A model generated the notes under the pieces. It was not told the origin of the DNA. It was given only the letters and a program-made list of their open reading frames with translations, and ran no database searches. The position numbers and the translations under genes were made by a program. Below are positions 26,743 to 35,870 of a stretch of DNA of 64,000 nucleotides, in pieces. Origin of the DNA: an uncultured Granulosicoccaceae bacterium (GTDB lineage: Bacteria; Pseudomonadota; Gammaproteobacteria; CALCKW01); NCBI GenBank assembly GCA_937925815.1, contig CALAMQ010000025.1:16186-80185 (forward strand). The letters are read 5' to 3'. Each line of letters opens with the position of its first letter. Positions within the stretch are counted from its first letter, which is position 1.

Positions 26743-29544
26743 TTATGCCGGTTCGGCTTGCTTGAGTATCAGCGCCTCAGCGGGCTTGGGTTCTGAGATC
26801 AGGTGGCCCTGGGCGTAGTCGATGCCGAGTTTGCGCACGGCGTGCAGGGTTTCGCGGTTCTCGACAAATTCCGCAATCGTTGGGAGTTGCAAGCGCGTCC
26901 CCACCTGGTGAATTTGCTCGACGATGCTCCTGTCCACGGGGTTGCTCACCATGTCTTTGACAAAACTGCCGTCAATTTTGAGGTAATCGACCGGCAGGTG
27001 TTTGAGGTAGGTGAACGAGGACAGGCCACTGCCGAAATCATCGAGGGCAAAGCGACAGCCGCGGTCGCGCAACGACAGTATGATGTGCCGCGCGACGTCG
27101 AGGTCGACGATAGCCTCGGTTTCCGTGATTTCAAAGCACAGTGTGTTGTTGGCAAAATCGTGGCGGTTCATCTCACCTGAGATGTACTCGAGTAGGGTTG
27201 GATCGCTCAGCGACGAGCCCGACAGATTGATACCTAATTCGAACCCGCGTTCATGGCGCGCGCGCCCAGCGAGGTTGAGCGCGCTGCGGATCACCCAGCG
27301 GTCAATTTTCCCGGTTAAGCCGTAGCGTTCGGCGGCGCCGAGAAATCGTCCGGGGCTGATCGCATTGCCGTCGGGGTCGAGCATGCGCAGCAAGAGCTCG
27401 TAGTGTTGTTTGGCGCCCGCACGCGCGCGCGCATTGATTGGTGCAATCGGTTGCGCGTAGAGGCAGAAGCGGTCGTGTTCGAGCGCGTGGTTGAGCACGT
27501 TCACCATCTGCATGGCGCCGTGTTTGCGCGCTGCTTCTGAATCTCCGCTGCTGTAGATGAAGACATCGTAGTGAGGCGAGTCTTTGGCGGTATGGCAGGC
27601 GACGTCCGCGCGTTGCATGAGCTCCATAGCGCTGGTGGCATCCGGCAGCACGGGTGCGATGCCGATGCATGCACGAACGTCGTAGCGCTTGCCGCTCCAG
27701 GAAAATTTGAAATTGGCGAGTTCGGTGATGATGTTGTTCGCAATTTCCTCTGCACGCACGAGATCGGTACTGCGCAGTAACACGCCGAATTCGTCGCCGC
27801 CGAGCCGGCCCAGCTCATCATGCGCGAGCAGGTGACGCTGGATGAGCGGGGCCACTTGGGTGAGCAGCGCGTCGCCTGCGAAATGGCCGACACCGTCGTT
27901 GATCAATTTGAAATCATCGAGATCAACGTGCATTAGCACTTGGTCTTGGCCGTCGTTCTGCACATTGCGCAAGGCGCTTTCGATGGTGCTGATAAACGCT
28001 TGGCGGTTGATCAACGCGGTCACCGGGTCGTGCGTTGCTTGGTGCATCAATTGATCGGTGATGCGGTGTTGCAGCGTCACGTCGGTGAGTGTCACAGCGG
28101 CGCCAAGCGGAGTGCCGCTGCGGTCGAGCACGCTGCTGAGAGTCAGGTGCACGCGGCGCTCACTTTGCCGCGCTGCGGTGGACGGCTTTTGAGTCTGGTC
28201 AGGTGAATGACCTACGTCTGCTGCGACATCGAGAAAGCAGTCGACCTGGATGCTCGGCACAGCCCGATTGAGGTAGACGTGCAGGTCGAAGGGTTGGCCG
28301 GTGCTCGCGTCGCGAAGGTTACAGGCTTCAACCAGAGGTAAGTCGATCGCGTGCGCCAGCGGAGTGCCAATCAGGCGCTCAGCTGCTGGGTTCATGTGGC
28401 GGATGCCGCCGCTGGTGTCGAGTGAAATCACCGCTTCACCGATTGCACGCAGTGTTTGCAGTGCGCGCTGCTCTTGGCTGGTCGGCAGTGTGCTGAGGCT
28501 GTCGCTGCCGAGTGCCGTGTCAATCACAACACTGGCGTAGCCCGTGATGTGCTCGCCGTCGAACAATGGGCTGCCCAGAAAATAACAATTAATACGCTGA
28601 CCGTTGCGCTCGATGGCCAACGAACGCACAACCACTGTGGCGCGCCGCCGCACTTCGTGTTCCGCTGCGTGCAGGGCTTCGACCGCGCTGGGCAACAGCG
28701 TTGCGTCTTCTTCGATTCCGTCGAGCTGGGTGCAGTCCTCGTCATCGCAATCGGCAAACAGGATGCGGAAGCTGTCATTGCTCTCGAGCAGGTTGCCCCG
28801 TTCATCACGCAGTGCAACGGCCGCAGGCAGGCTGGCAAGATTGGCGACGAGATCGTTTGGCACGCCCGCACGGTCACTGTTTGCGAGGTGATGGAGAGCG
28901 CCAACCAGGGCTGCAGTCTCCGCGGCGGCGGCTTGGCCTGCGTTGTCTATTTCAACGTGATCAAAAAATGCGCTGAGCCACCCGATTGGTTGGCCGTTTG
29001 GCGAGATCACCGGCACGCTCATGCCGGCCACAGCGCCAGTTGCCGCGATTTGCGTGACCGCAGGCAGCGGTGCGCGGTCCGCGTTGTAGAGGCGAATCTC
29101 GTTTGAAGGCGGGGGCAGCGAGAAAGTCAGCGTGTTGTTCGGTGTCTTGACGTTTTGCCAGACGGCTTTGAGCTCAGCCTCCTGCCCCTCATCGCTGATG
29201 TGAATGCAAACGACCCGTGCGCCGATCCGAACGCTTAGCGCGTGACACAACCCCGCCCAATGGCCAAGAGCGCGGTCTGGGCGCGGCTCAGATTGCGTTT
29301 GCGTCGCGGGCGGTGTCTGCCGGCGGCGGCGCATCAGTGCCGTGAGCACGGCTCCCGCGACCAGCCCTAACACCAGCGCTGCAGCTACGTCTGCAGAAAT
29401 AAAGGTGTTGTTGAGCGCGGCGACGCCCGGTGTGGCGTCGGTGTTGGCGGCTGCGCGTGTCGACATCCCAGTCAGTGCGGCCCCAATTGTGCTCAGCATG
29501 GTGGTGATTCTGAACAAGCGCGTCCTGCTCCAAGAGGGTGTCAT
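26743..29544 (-). CDS. Membrane GGDEF-EAL cyclic-di-GMP protein with PAS-like sensors
   Basis: A 933-residue signalling protein. A hydrophobic N-terminus and a transmembrane helix at about residues 51-71 (VAAALVLGLVAGAVLTAL) anchor it. A GAF- or PAS-like segment follows, then PAS-type segments (one with LRAIGEAVISLDTSGGIRHMNPAAERLIG). The cyclase domain keeps an intact GGDEF (RLGGDEFGVL), and the EAL domain has ELLLR in the E-x-L-x-R position, NLSGSSL, FEITETEAI, DDFGSGLSS and KIDGSFV, so phosphodiesterase residues look present. It may therefore be bifunctional or act mainly as a phosphodiesterase. The start ATG at 29544 is favoured over one 48 bases upstream. Confidence 0.94.
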   Translation of the reverse strand: MTPSWSRTRLFRITTMLSTIGAALTGMSTRAAANTDATPGVAALNNTFISADVAAALVLGLVAGAVLTALMRRRRQTPPATQTQSEPRPDRALGHWAGLCHALSVRIGARVVCIHISDEGQEAELKAVWQNVKTPNNTLTFSLPPPSNEIRLYNADRAPLPAVTQIAATGAVAGMSVPVISPNGQPIGWLSAFFDHVEIDNAGQAAAAETAALVGALHHLANSDRAGVPNDLVANLASLPAAVALRDERGNLLESNDSFRILFADCDDEDCTQLDGIEEDATLLPSAVEALHAAEHEVRRRATVVVRSLAIERNGQRINCYFLGSPLFDGEHITGYASVVIDTALGSDSLSTLPTSQEQRALQTLRAIGEAVISLDTSGGIRHMNPAAERLIGTPLAHAIDLPLVEACNLRDASTGQPFDLHVYLNRAVPSIQVDCFLDVAADVGHSPDQTQKPSTAARQSERRVHLTLSSVLDRSGTPLGAAVTLTDVTLQHRITDQLMHQATHDPVTALINRQAFISTIESALRNVQNDGQDQVLMHVDLDDFKLINDGVGHFAGDALLTQVAPLIQRHLLAHDELGRLGGDEFGVLLRSTDLVRAEEIANNIITELANFKFSWSGKRYDVRACIGIAPVLPDATSAMELMQRADVACHTAKDSPHYDVFIYSSGDSEAARKHGAMQMVNVLNHALEHDRFCLYAQPIAPINARARAGAKQHYELLLRMLDPDGNAISPGRFLGAAERYGLTGKIDRWVIRSALNLAGRARHERGFELGINLSGSSLSDPTLLEYISGEMNRHDFANNTLCFEITETEAIVDLDVARHIILSLRDRGCRFALDDFGSGLSSFTYLKHLPVDYLKIDGSFVKDMVSNPVDRSIVEQIHQVGTRLQLPTIAEFVENRETLHAVRKLGIDYAQGHLISEPKPAEALILKQAEPA

Positions 29545-29887
29545 TGTGTGATGGCTCCCCGAGCTTGGGCAGTCGCGTGCGAGTGGCCGCATGGTGCAGC
29601 CAGAACTCTGGGCGGTGTGCGGGCATCATCGCGCCACATATTTGGCTCGATTGCATTGCACGCCTGCTCTATAATTGCGCTGAGTTGGACCCGTCCACAG
29701 TGCGTGGAGGATAACGGATTTGGCCTCAGTGGTCACCCGTTAGCCCTTTGGCACCAGCTTTAGGGCTGGCAGCTGTACTTGTATTGGACAGGTCGTATTG
29801 CCGCTCGCATCAGAGCGCTGAATTACTGACGGCACGGGCGCATGCCCGTGGCGACTGCGTGTTTGAAATCCGAATTGGAACCTCACC
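29545..29887 (+). other. 342-bp divergent intergenic region and cytochrome leader
   Basis: The region between the GGDEF-EAL gene and the cytochrome c gene holds no ORF I can support. A perfect TATAAT at 29670-29675 could be a -10 box, but the -35 (TCGATT at the right distance) is poor. If used, the cytochrome mRNA would have a leader of about 210 bases. That leader contains a perfect 7-bp hairpin (CACGGGC, GCAT loop, GCCCGTG) at 29833-29850 and a smaller CCAGC/GCTGG stem near 29756. Confidence 0.45.
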
Positions 29888-30202
29888 ATGAAAAAATCCA
29901 TGCTTGCATTGGCCGCGGTGTCGCTGCTGACCGCTGGCGGTGCGTTGGCAGCTGACCCTGTCGCTGGCAAGGTCAAGTTTGAAACCTGTCTCGGTTGCCA
30001 CGGCAACAGTAAATGGGTCAACACCTACCCAACCTACCTGGTCCCCAAGCTTGCTGGTCAGCACGCTGATTATCTCGTCTCCTCGCTCAAAGCCTACCGC
30101 GACGGTTCACGCACGCACGCCACCATGCAAGCCAATGCGGGTGCGTTGACCGATGAAGACATCGCGGATATCGCAGCGTTCTTGTCTGAACTGAAACCTT
30201 GA
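29888..30202 (+). CDS. Periplasmic c-type cytochrome (class I, c553-like)
   Basis: A 104-residue monohaem cytochrome c. A signal peptide ([21 protein letters not shown]) sends it to the periplasm, and CLGCH at residues 34-38 binds haem covalently. Mature size is about 83 residues. Methionine of [10 protein letters not shown] is the probable sixth ligand. The domain [27 protein letters not shown] is the cytochrome c553/c4-half pattern. A second related gene follows after 14 bases; together they may carry electrons between a bc1-type complex and a terminal oxidase or other reductase. Confidence 0.93.
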   Translation: MKKSMLALAAVSLLTAGGALAADPVAGKVKFETCLGCHGNSKWVNTYPTYLVPKLAGQHADYLVSSLKAYRDGSRTHATMQANAGALTDEDIADIAAFLSELKP

Positions 30203-30216
30203 ATCGAGCCATTGCC

Positions 30217-30549
30217 ATGAAAACTCTTTTGCAAACATCCGCACTGGCTTTGACCCTCGTCTCGGGTTTGTCCGTAGCCGCCGGTGATATCACGCGAGGC
30301 CAGGAGCTCTCCGCAAGTTGCGCCGCGTGTCACGGTGCGGATGGCAACAGCACCATCCCCGCGAACCCCAAGCTCGCGGGTCAGTACGACAGCTATCTCG
30401 TTTTTGTGCTCAAAGCCTACCGCGACGGCAGCCGTGAAAACGCGCTGATGAACGGGATGGCAGCCAACCTCAGCGATCAAGACATCGCCGACCTTGCGGC
30501 CTACTTCTCGTCGCAGACACCGTCTTTGGGTGTCGTGCCGAAAAACTGA
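30217..30549 (+). CDS. Periplasmic c-type cytochrome (second of tandem pair)
   Basis: A 110-residue monohaem cytochrome c with a signal peptide ([23 protein letters not shown]) and haem motif CAACH at residues 35-39. The pattern [27 protein letters not shown] parallels the first cytochrome closely, so the two are paralogues; fused, they would resemble dihaem cytochrome c4. Methionine in [12 protein letters not shown] is the likely axial ligand. The start at 30217 was preferred over an ATG 18 bases upstream because it gives a clean signal peptide. A strong terminator follows. Confidence 0.93.
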   Translation: MKTLLQTSALALTLVSGLSVAAGDITRGQELSASCAACHGADGNSTIPANPKLAGQYDSYLVFVLKAYRDGSRENALMNGMAANLSDQDIADLAAYFSSQTPSLGVVPKN

Positions 30550-30568
30550 CCGCAGCACGCGGAATACG

Positions 30569-30598
30569 AAAAAGGCCGCGATTTCTCGCGGCCTTTTT
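30569..30598 (+). terminator. Rho-independent terminator of cytochrome pair
   Basis: Arms AAAAAGGCCGCG and CGCGGCCTTTTT pair over 12 bp around the loop ATTTCT, with a six-T tail. It lies 20 bases after the second cytochrome and may also end transcripts from the convergent minus-strand YcgL gene because of the A-run on its left. Confidence 0.94.
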
Positions 30599-30629
30599 TA
30601 TGGAGAAGCAGCACGGCCTAAATTGAAGG

Positions 30630-30875
30630 TCAGTGCGCTGGCTCCTCGGGCGGAGGCATTTGCAAGTGAAAGCCTTGCGATTCGAGATTGGCAATGACAT
30701 TGCCCGCGTCTTCTTGTGCAAGCGTGCGCTCTAGGTGTAAATCAAATTCCAGCACCTGCTCCAGCTCGCCAAGCTGTTCGAGCAATGCGGCGGGCACGCT
30801 CTGAAAATTGTCGGCCTCAGGCAGATACAGATAGCAGTCCGCTTTGCGCTTTCCTTTGTAGACAAAACAATTCAT
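30630..30875 (-). CDS. YcgL domain-containing protein
   Basis: An 81-residue YcgL-family protein (MNCFVYKGKRKADCYLYLPEADNFQSVPAALLEQLGE), a small cytoplasmic alpha/beta protein conserved in gammaproteobacteria; its biological role is not established. The core runs to NVIANLESQGFHLQMPPP and the last residues are a short acidic tail. It begins 8 bases after the stop of the glutathione S-transferase-like gene, so the two are likely cotranscribed. Confidence 0.92.
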   Translation of the reverse strand: MNCFVYKGKRKADCYLYLPEADNFQSVPAALLEQLGELEQVLEFDLHLERTLAQEDAGNVIANLESQGFHLQMPPPEEPAH

Positions 30876-30883
30876 GGTCAGAG

Positions 30884-31522
30884 TCAGTGGTTGTAGAGGT
30901 AGCTGCTCGCAAAGCGTTTGGCGTAGCGGCTGGCGAGATCAGCAGGCGCGGATTGTTGCACGTAGTCTAGAGCGAGCATCGCGTCTCGCCATTGCTGGCA
31001 CTTTGGAAATGCCGCGAGCGATTCCCGCTCGTGGAGTGGCTCAGTCAGCGCCTGACGCACAAAGTAGGGTGCAAATGATGTGTCTGCGAGTGAGAACACC
31101 GAGCCGTTGAAATAGGGGCCGCCGCTGAGTTGGCGTTCAAGGTGGCCAAGCAAATTGTCGCGTTCGTCCATGATTGCGAGGTAGCTCGACTCGTCCTGCG
31201 CCGTGACAGACCGGTATCCGATGCCAATCAAATTGGAGGCGAATTCAATCCACGCACGGTTGTGAGCGCGCCTGAGTGGGTCGTCGGGGTGCAGCGGGGG
31301 CGCATGCGTTTCGTCGATGTACTCGTTGATCGCGGCAGATTCAAACAACACGGCATCGTTCACCCGCAATAGCGGTACTTTTCCAAGCGGGGAAATGTCG
31401 GTGAACCACGCCGGTGGATTGTCGAGATCGATATACGTAATCTGGTGCTCAATGCCCTTTTTGAGCAGCGTGATCAGTGACCGCTGAACAAAGGGACACA
31501 AGTCAAAACTGACGAGTTCCAT
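30884..31522 (-). CDS. Glutathione S-transferase family protein
   Basis: A 212-residue GST-fold protein. The thioredoxin-like N-terminal domain starts MELVSFDLCPFVQRSLITLL, with a Cys-Pro-Phe in the position of the omega/beta-type active site, and SPLGKVPLL plus FESAAINEYIDE form the glutathione-binding strand-loop (about residues 46-70). The helical C-terminal domain follows. Substrate unknown; this group includes thiol transferases and stress-linked members. The ATG at 31522 was chosen over a TTG at 31546. It is divergent from hslR, with only 23 bases between starts, and followed by the YcgL gene. Confidence 0.9.
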   Translation of the reverse strand: MELVSFDLCPFVQRSLITLLKKGIEHQITYIDLDNPPAWFTDISPLGKVPLLRVNDAVLFESAAINEYIDETHAPPLHPDDPLRRAHNRAWIEFASNLIGIGYRSVTAQDESSYLAIMDERDNLLGHLERQLSGGPYFNGSVFSLADTSFAPYFVRQALTEPLHERESLAAFPKCQQWRDAMLALDYVQQSAPADLASRYAKRFASSYLYNH

Positions 31523-31545
31523 GCCGGGTTCCGAGGGGTTGATCA

Positions 31546-31950
31546 ATGAGTGTTGATGCTACACCAAAAGCAGGTGTGCGGGTTGACAAGTGGCTCTGGG
31601 CTGCCCGATTTTTCAAGACGCGAGTACTGGCCACGGCGGCAGTGCGCGGCGGACATGTTCAAGTCGATGGCGAGCGCGCCAAACCTGCGCGCTCGCTAAA
31701 AGTTGGGCAGATAGTGGTCATAGCAAAAGGCGAATTGCGGTTTGAGGTTGAAGTGCTTGGCCTGGCCGAGCGCAGAGGTTCAGCGCCTCTAGCTCAAACG
31801 CTCTACCAAGAGACGGAAGCCAGTTTGGCCGCGCGCGCCGAGGCCGAAGAGGCGCGTCGCGAGCGCCGATTGCGCGGCCTCGAGCCTGCCACAGGCGCGC
31901 GCCCGGACAGGCGTGATCGCAAGGCGCGACAACAACTGCGCGACCGGTGA
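31546..31950 (+). CDS. hslR: Ribosome-associated heat-shock protein Hsp15 (S4 domain)
   Basis: A 134-residue RNA-binding protein. The S4 domain starts at VRVDKWLWAARFFKTRVLATAAVRGGHVQVDG (about residues 11-42). The C-terminal third is highly charged and rich in Arg, Glu and Ala, as in Hsp15, which binds 50S subunits carrying stalled nascent chains so that translation can be rescued. I did not find a sigma32 site in the short 23-base intergenic region shared with the divergent GST gene. Confidence 0.92.
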   Translation: MSVDATPKAGVRVDKWLWAARFFKTRVLATAAVRGGHVQVDGERAKPARSLKVGQIVVIAKGELRFEVEVLGLAERRGSAPLAQTLYQETEASLAARAEAEEARRERRLRGLEPATGARPDRRDRKARQQLRDR

Positions 31951-32044
31951 ATTTGCTGCGACAGCGCAAGTCAGTCACCGAGTGTGGCCTCAGGTCGGTT
32001 GGAACCAATCGGTTTTTGAGCGCTAATTGTTCAAACGCTTACCG

Positions 32045-32050
32045 TATAAT
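32045..32050 (+). promoter_or_regulatory. Probable -10 box for amt-glnK
   Basis: A perfect TATAAT stands 66 bases before the amt start. No good -35 is found at 17 +/- 1 bases (GCTAAT at 32022-32027 is poor). I found no GG-N10-GC sigma54 element in the 165-bp gap, which is notable because amt-glnK is often NtrC/sigma54-driven. Confidence 0.4.
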
Positions 32051-32115
32051 GTGCCGATACGGTGCGTGCCAGCGGCGCGCACAGTCGTACTTTGCACACT
32101 TTGAGGGCACTTTCT

Positions 32116-33309
32116 GTGACAGATATACCAGCCTCGGCGGCGGACACACTGTTTCTCTTGATAGGCGCGTGCATGGTGCTCGCGATGCACGCGGGCTTCG
32201 CGTTCTTAGAAGTTGGAACAGTGCGCGAGAAAAACCAGGTCAACGCGCTGTCCAAGATTTTCAGTGACTTCGGTGTCAGCACCATCGCGTACTTTTTCAT
32301 CGGTTATTACGTCGCCTACGGCGATCATTTCTTTGGCCCTGCAGCCGCGCTGACGGAGAAGAACGGCTACGAGATGATGAAGTTCTTTTTCCTCGCAACA
32401 TTTGCTGCGGCAATCCCGGCGATCATCTCCGGTGGTATTGCTGAGCGGGCCCGTTTTGGGCCGCAGTTGTTGGCGTCCTTTTTATTGGTCGCGTTGTGTT
32501 ATCCGTTGTTCGAAGGGATGGTCTGGGGCAGCACCTTCAATTTTCAAGGTTGGGTCGAGGGCATCGCGGGCGTGGGCTTTCACGACTTTGCCGGGTCAAT
32601 TGTGGTGCACGGCTTTGGTGGTTGGGTGGCATTGGTCGCTGTGCTTTTGCTCGGCGCGCGGCAGGGGCGTTACACCGCTGATGGCGGACTGATGTTGGCG
32701 CACCCGCCCTCGAGCATTCCCTTTCTTGCCCTGGGTTCGTGGGTGCTCACTGTTGGGTGGTTCGGTTTTAACGTGATGTCTGCGCAAGCCGTCGAGGGCA
32801 TCAGTGGTCTCGTCGCACTCAATTCGTTGATGGCAATGGTCGGTGGTCTGCTTGCCGCGCTGGTTGTCGGACGCAATGATCCAGGCTTTTTACACAATGG
32901 CCCGCTCGCTGGGTTGGTCGCAGTGTGCGCGGGATCTGATCTGATGCACCCAATTGGCGCGCTGGTGACTGGCGGCGTCGCTGGAGCGCTTTTCGTCTGG
33001 GCTTTTACCGCGACGCAGAATCGGTTCAAGATTGACGATGTGCTCGGCGTTTGGCCTCTGCACGGGTTGTGCGGAGTGTGGGGTGCCATCGCATGCGGCA
33101 TCTTCGGTGCCGAATCCCTCGGTGGGCTCGGCGGTGTCTCGTTGCTGGCACAGTTGATTGGCACTGTTGCCGGCGTGGCCTTTGCGGTGGTGTCTGGCCT
33201 CTTGGTCTACGGTGGGATCAAATTGCTGATCGGGCTGCGCCTGAGTGACGAAGAAGAGTACGAGGGCGCCGATTTGAGTGTCCACAAAATTTCAGCCACA
33301 CCGCGCTGA
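32116..33309 (+). CDS. amt: Ammonium transporter (Amt family)
   Basis: A 397-residue polytopic inner-membrane ammonium channel. The two pore histidines are in VVHGFGGWVALVA (about residue 160) and PLHGLCGVWG (about 316). The protein starts VTDIPASAADTLFLLIGACMVLAMHAGFAFLEVG; the GTG at 32116 has a GAGGG 8 bases upstream, so I prefer it over longer in-frame starts. It lacks the cleaved signal peptide of E. coli AmtB. About 11 hydrophobic helices can be counted. glnK follows 28 bases later, so PII can gate the channel at the membrane. Confidence 0.95.
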   Translation: MTDIPASAADTLFLLIGACMVLAMHAGFAFLEVGTVREKNQVNALSKIFSDFGVSTIAYFFIGYYVAYGDHFFGPAAALTEKNGYEMMKFFFLATFAAAIPAIISGGIAERARFGPQLLASFLLVALCYPLFEGMVWGSTFNFQGWVEGIAGVGFHDFAGSIVVHGFGGWVALVAVLLLGARQGRYTADGGLMLAHPPSSIPFLALGSWVLTVGWFGFNVMSAQAVEGISGLVALNSLMAMVGGLLAALVVGRNDPGFLHNGPLAGLVAVCAGSDLMHPIGALVTGGVAGALFVWAFTATQNRFKIDDVLGVWPLHGLCGVWGAIACGIFGAESLGGLGGVSLLAQLIGTVAGVAFAVVSGLLVYGGIKLLIGLRLSDEEEYEGADLSVHKISATPR

Positions 33310-33319
33310 TGCGCATTGA

Positions 33320-33689
<370 letters not shown>

Positions 33690-33831
33690 GATTCCCTTGC
33701 GCTGCGTGGGGTCGGAAGGCATTGCGGCTGCCCCACAATCCAAGGGGCAGAGGCTTATTAGTGCTAGACTGAGGTTTTTTGTCGGCCGCTTTTCCGGTCG
33801 CTTTTCATAAACCTTCCGGTGCTATGCAAAC

Positions 33832-35223
33832 GTGATAAAACGCCTCATTGGCAAGATGCTCAAGCGCAAGCCGCGCAACGCGGCGGCGCTGGGCGAGCCT
33901 GTCGTGGTTCCGCGAGACCAACACAAGGTCTCGCGTAAGCAACTCTCGCCGAATGCGCTCAAAGTGCTCTACCGCCTTCGCGATCAAGGCTACGACGCCT
34001 ATCTCGTTGGTGGTTGTATCCGCGACGCGCTGTTGGGCCTCAAGCCCAAAGATTTTGATGTCGCCACCAGCGCGAGTCCAGATGACGTGCGCGACGCGTT
34101 TCGCAACTGCCGATTGGTCGGCCGGCGCTTTCGCTTGGCACACATACTCTTTGGCCGCGAAGTGATTGAGGTTGCAACCTTCCGTGCCAACCACAACGCT
34201 GAAACCGCTGTCGACGATGCAGGGCGTATCCTTCGCGACAACGTGTTTGGCACCATAGAAGATGACGCGATCAGGCGTGACTTTACCGTCAACGCACTCT
34301 ACTACGACGTCAGTAACTTCACCGTGATTGATTACGTTGGCGGCATGCAAGACCTTGAGGCGCGGCAGATTCGCCTGCTTGGTGACCCGGATGTACGCTA
34401 TCGCGAAGACCCGGTGCGCGCGTTGCGCGCGGCTCGATTTGCCGCCAAGCTCGGTTTCGAAATTGAACCGGCCACCGCAGCACCGCTGGCTGAAGTGGGG
34501 CGGTTGCTCGCCGACATACCGCCAGCGCGATTGTTTGAGGAAGTGCTGAAGCTCTTCCAAGGTGGTTACGCAGTCGCCTCACTTGAGAAATTGCGCGAAT
34601 ACGATTTGCTGCAATTTTTGTTTCCAAGCGTCGACGAGCGGCTGCACCGTGGCGAGCCTCTGGCCACCGCGCTGTGTGAGCGTGCTCTGGCCAACACCGA
34701 CGCACGTGTGCTCGAAGAAAAGCCGATTACACCGGCTTTTCTGTATGCGGCGCTGTTGTGGCCAGACGTGCAAGAGCACTACGAGTCAAACCTCGCCAAC
34801 GGTGACATGCCTCCCATACCCGCGATGCACGCTGCCACCGATACTGTGCTCGCGGAGCAACTACGCATAACCGCGTTGCCAAAGCGTTTCTCAGCAGTGG
34901 TGCGTGAGATTTGGACACTGCAACCCCGGCTCGAACGGTATAAAGGCAAGCGAGCCACTAAGGCGATGGAAAGCCCCCGCTTTCGTGCCGGTTATGACCT
35001 CTTGTGTTTGCGTGCCGCGGCCGGTGAGCCGCTCGACGAATTGGCGACCTGGTGGACCGAGATTCAGACCGGTGAAGAGGCGGAGCGCGCGCGATTGGTC
35101 CGTGAAGAGACTGCTGCGCGACAGAGGGAAGAGGGTCGTCGTAACAACCGTCGAGGCGGGCGGCGCCGAGGTGGTGGTGGCAACCGCAAACGCGGTGGCG
35201 GACGCGCCGAAAACGCCAGTTGA
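33832..35223 (+). CDS. pcnB: Poly(A) polymerase I
   Basis: A 463-residue class II nucleotidyltransferase that adds A tails to RNA 3' ends and so marks them for decay. The catalytic head has LVGGCIRDALLGLKPKDFDVATSA (about residues 62-85) with the metal-binding DFD, RRDFTVNALYYDV (about 149) and the RYREDPVRALRAARFAAKLGF helix (about 188). The C-terminal tail is highly basic and Arg/Gly-rich (from about residue 430), a feature fitting RNA binding. GTG start. folK follows after 6 bases, the usual pcnB-folK arrangement. Confidence 0.96.
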   Translation: MIKRLIGKMLKRKPRNAAALGEPVVVPRDQHKVSRKQLSPNALKVLYRLRDQGYDAYLVGGCIRDALLGLKPKDFDVATSASPDDVRDAFRNCRLVGRRFRLAHILFGREVIEVATFRANHNAETAVDDAGRILRDNVFGTIEDDAIRRDFTVNALYYDVSNFTVIDYVGGMQDLEARQIRLLGDPDVRYREDPVRALRAARFAAKLGFEIEPATAAPLAEVGRLLADIPPARLFEEVLKLFQGGYAVASLEKLREYDLLQFLFPSVDERLHRGEPLATALCERALANTDARVLEEKPITPAFLYAALLWPDVQEHYESNLANGDMPPIPAMHAATDTVLAEQLRITALPKRFSAVVREIWTLQPRLERYKGKRATKAMESPRFRAGYDLLCLRAAAGEPLDELATWWTEIQTGEEAERARLVREETAARQREEGRRNNRRGGRRRGGGGNRKRGGGRAENAS

Positions 35224-35229
35224 TTCACA

Positions 35230-35718
35230 GTGGTTCGGGCTTGTATTGCACTCGGTAGCAATCTCGATAACCCGCGCGCTCAGGTGGAGCGCGCAGTGCG
35301 CGCGCTGCGTGATCACCCGAATCTTGAGTGGCTTGGTTGCTCTCGCCTGTACGGCAGTCTGCCGGTAGGTCCAAGCCAACCCAATTATGTTAACGCTGCA
35401 GTTGCGGTGCGTACGGAGCTTGATCCGCTTGCATTGCTCGATGTTCTGCAGGCACAAGAGGCAGCACAATTGCGTCGGCGCGATGGCGAACGCTGGGTCG
35501 CGCGCACCCTCGACCTCGATCTACTCCTGTACGGTGACGCCGTTATAGATTTGGCGCGGTTACAGGTGCCGCATCCTCGCCTCACAGAGCGCGAGTTTGC
35601 TTTGCGCCCACTGAATGATGTGTGTCCAGAATGTATCGTGGCAGGTACGGGCGAATCAGTGGCTACACACTTGGCGCGACAACCACAGGATATGGACGCG
35701 GTGTGGTTGCTCGATTGA
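35230..35718 (+). CDS. folK: 2-amino-4-hydroxy-6-hydroxymethyldihydropteridine diphosphokinase
   Basis: A 162-residue HPPK, which transfers pyrophosphate from ATP to the pterin in folate synthesis. It begins VRACIALGSNLDNPRAQVERAVRAL; the catalytic segment is RWVARTLDLDLLLYGD (about residues 91-106), with the two metal-binding Asp residues of DLD, followed by VPHPRLTEREFALRPLNDV (about 115-133). The start is GTG at 35230, 6 bases after pcnB. Confidence 0.97.
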   Translation: MVRACIALGSNLDNPRAQVERAVRALRDHPNLEWLGCSRLYGSLPVGPSQPNYVNAAVAVRTELDPLALLDVLQAQEAAQLRRRDGERWVARTLDLDLLLYGDAVIDLARLQVPHPRLTEREFALRPLNDVCPECIVAGTGESVATHLARQPQDMDAVWLLD

Positions 35719-35870
35719 TGCAGGGTATTTCGGTGTGTTGCAAAGTTGCGACGGATGGCGCGTGAGAAGCATGTTCCCAACGCGTTGGGTCGCTAAAAGG
35801 AATTGAGAGGCGACTGCTGAGCGCTGAACCCAGCCAAGCTGAGTGCCCCACTCAACTTGGATGAAAAAAC

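Noticed and set aside
33805..34560. 251-residue minus-strand frame opposite pcnB
   Set aside because: Antisense to a clear poly(A) polymerase; no domain.
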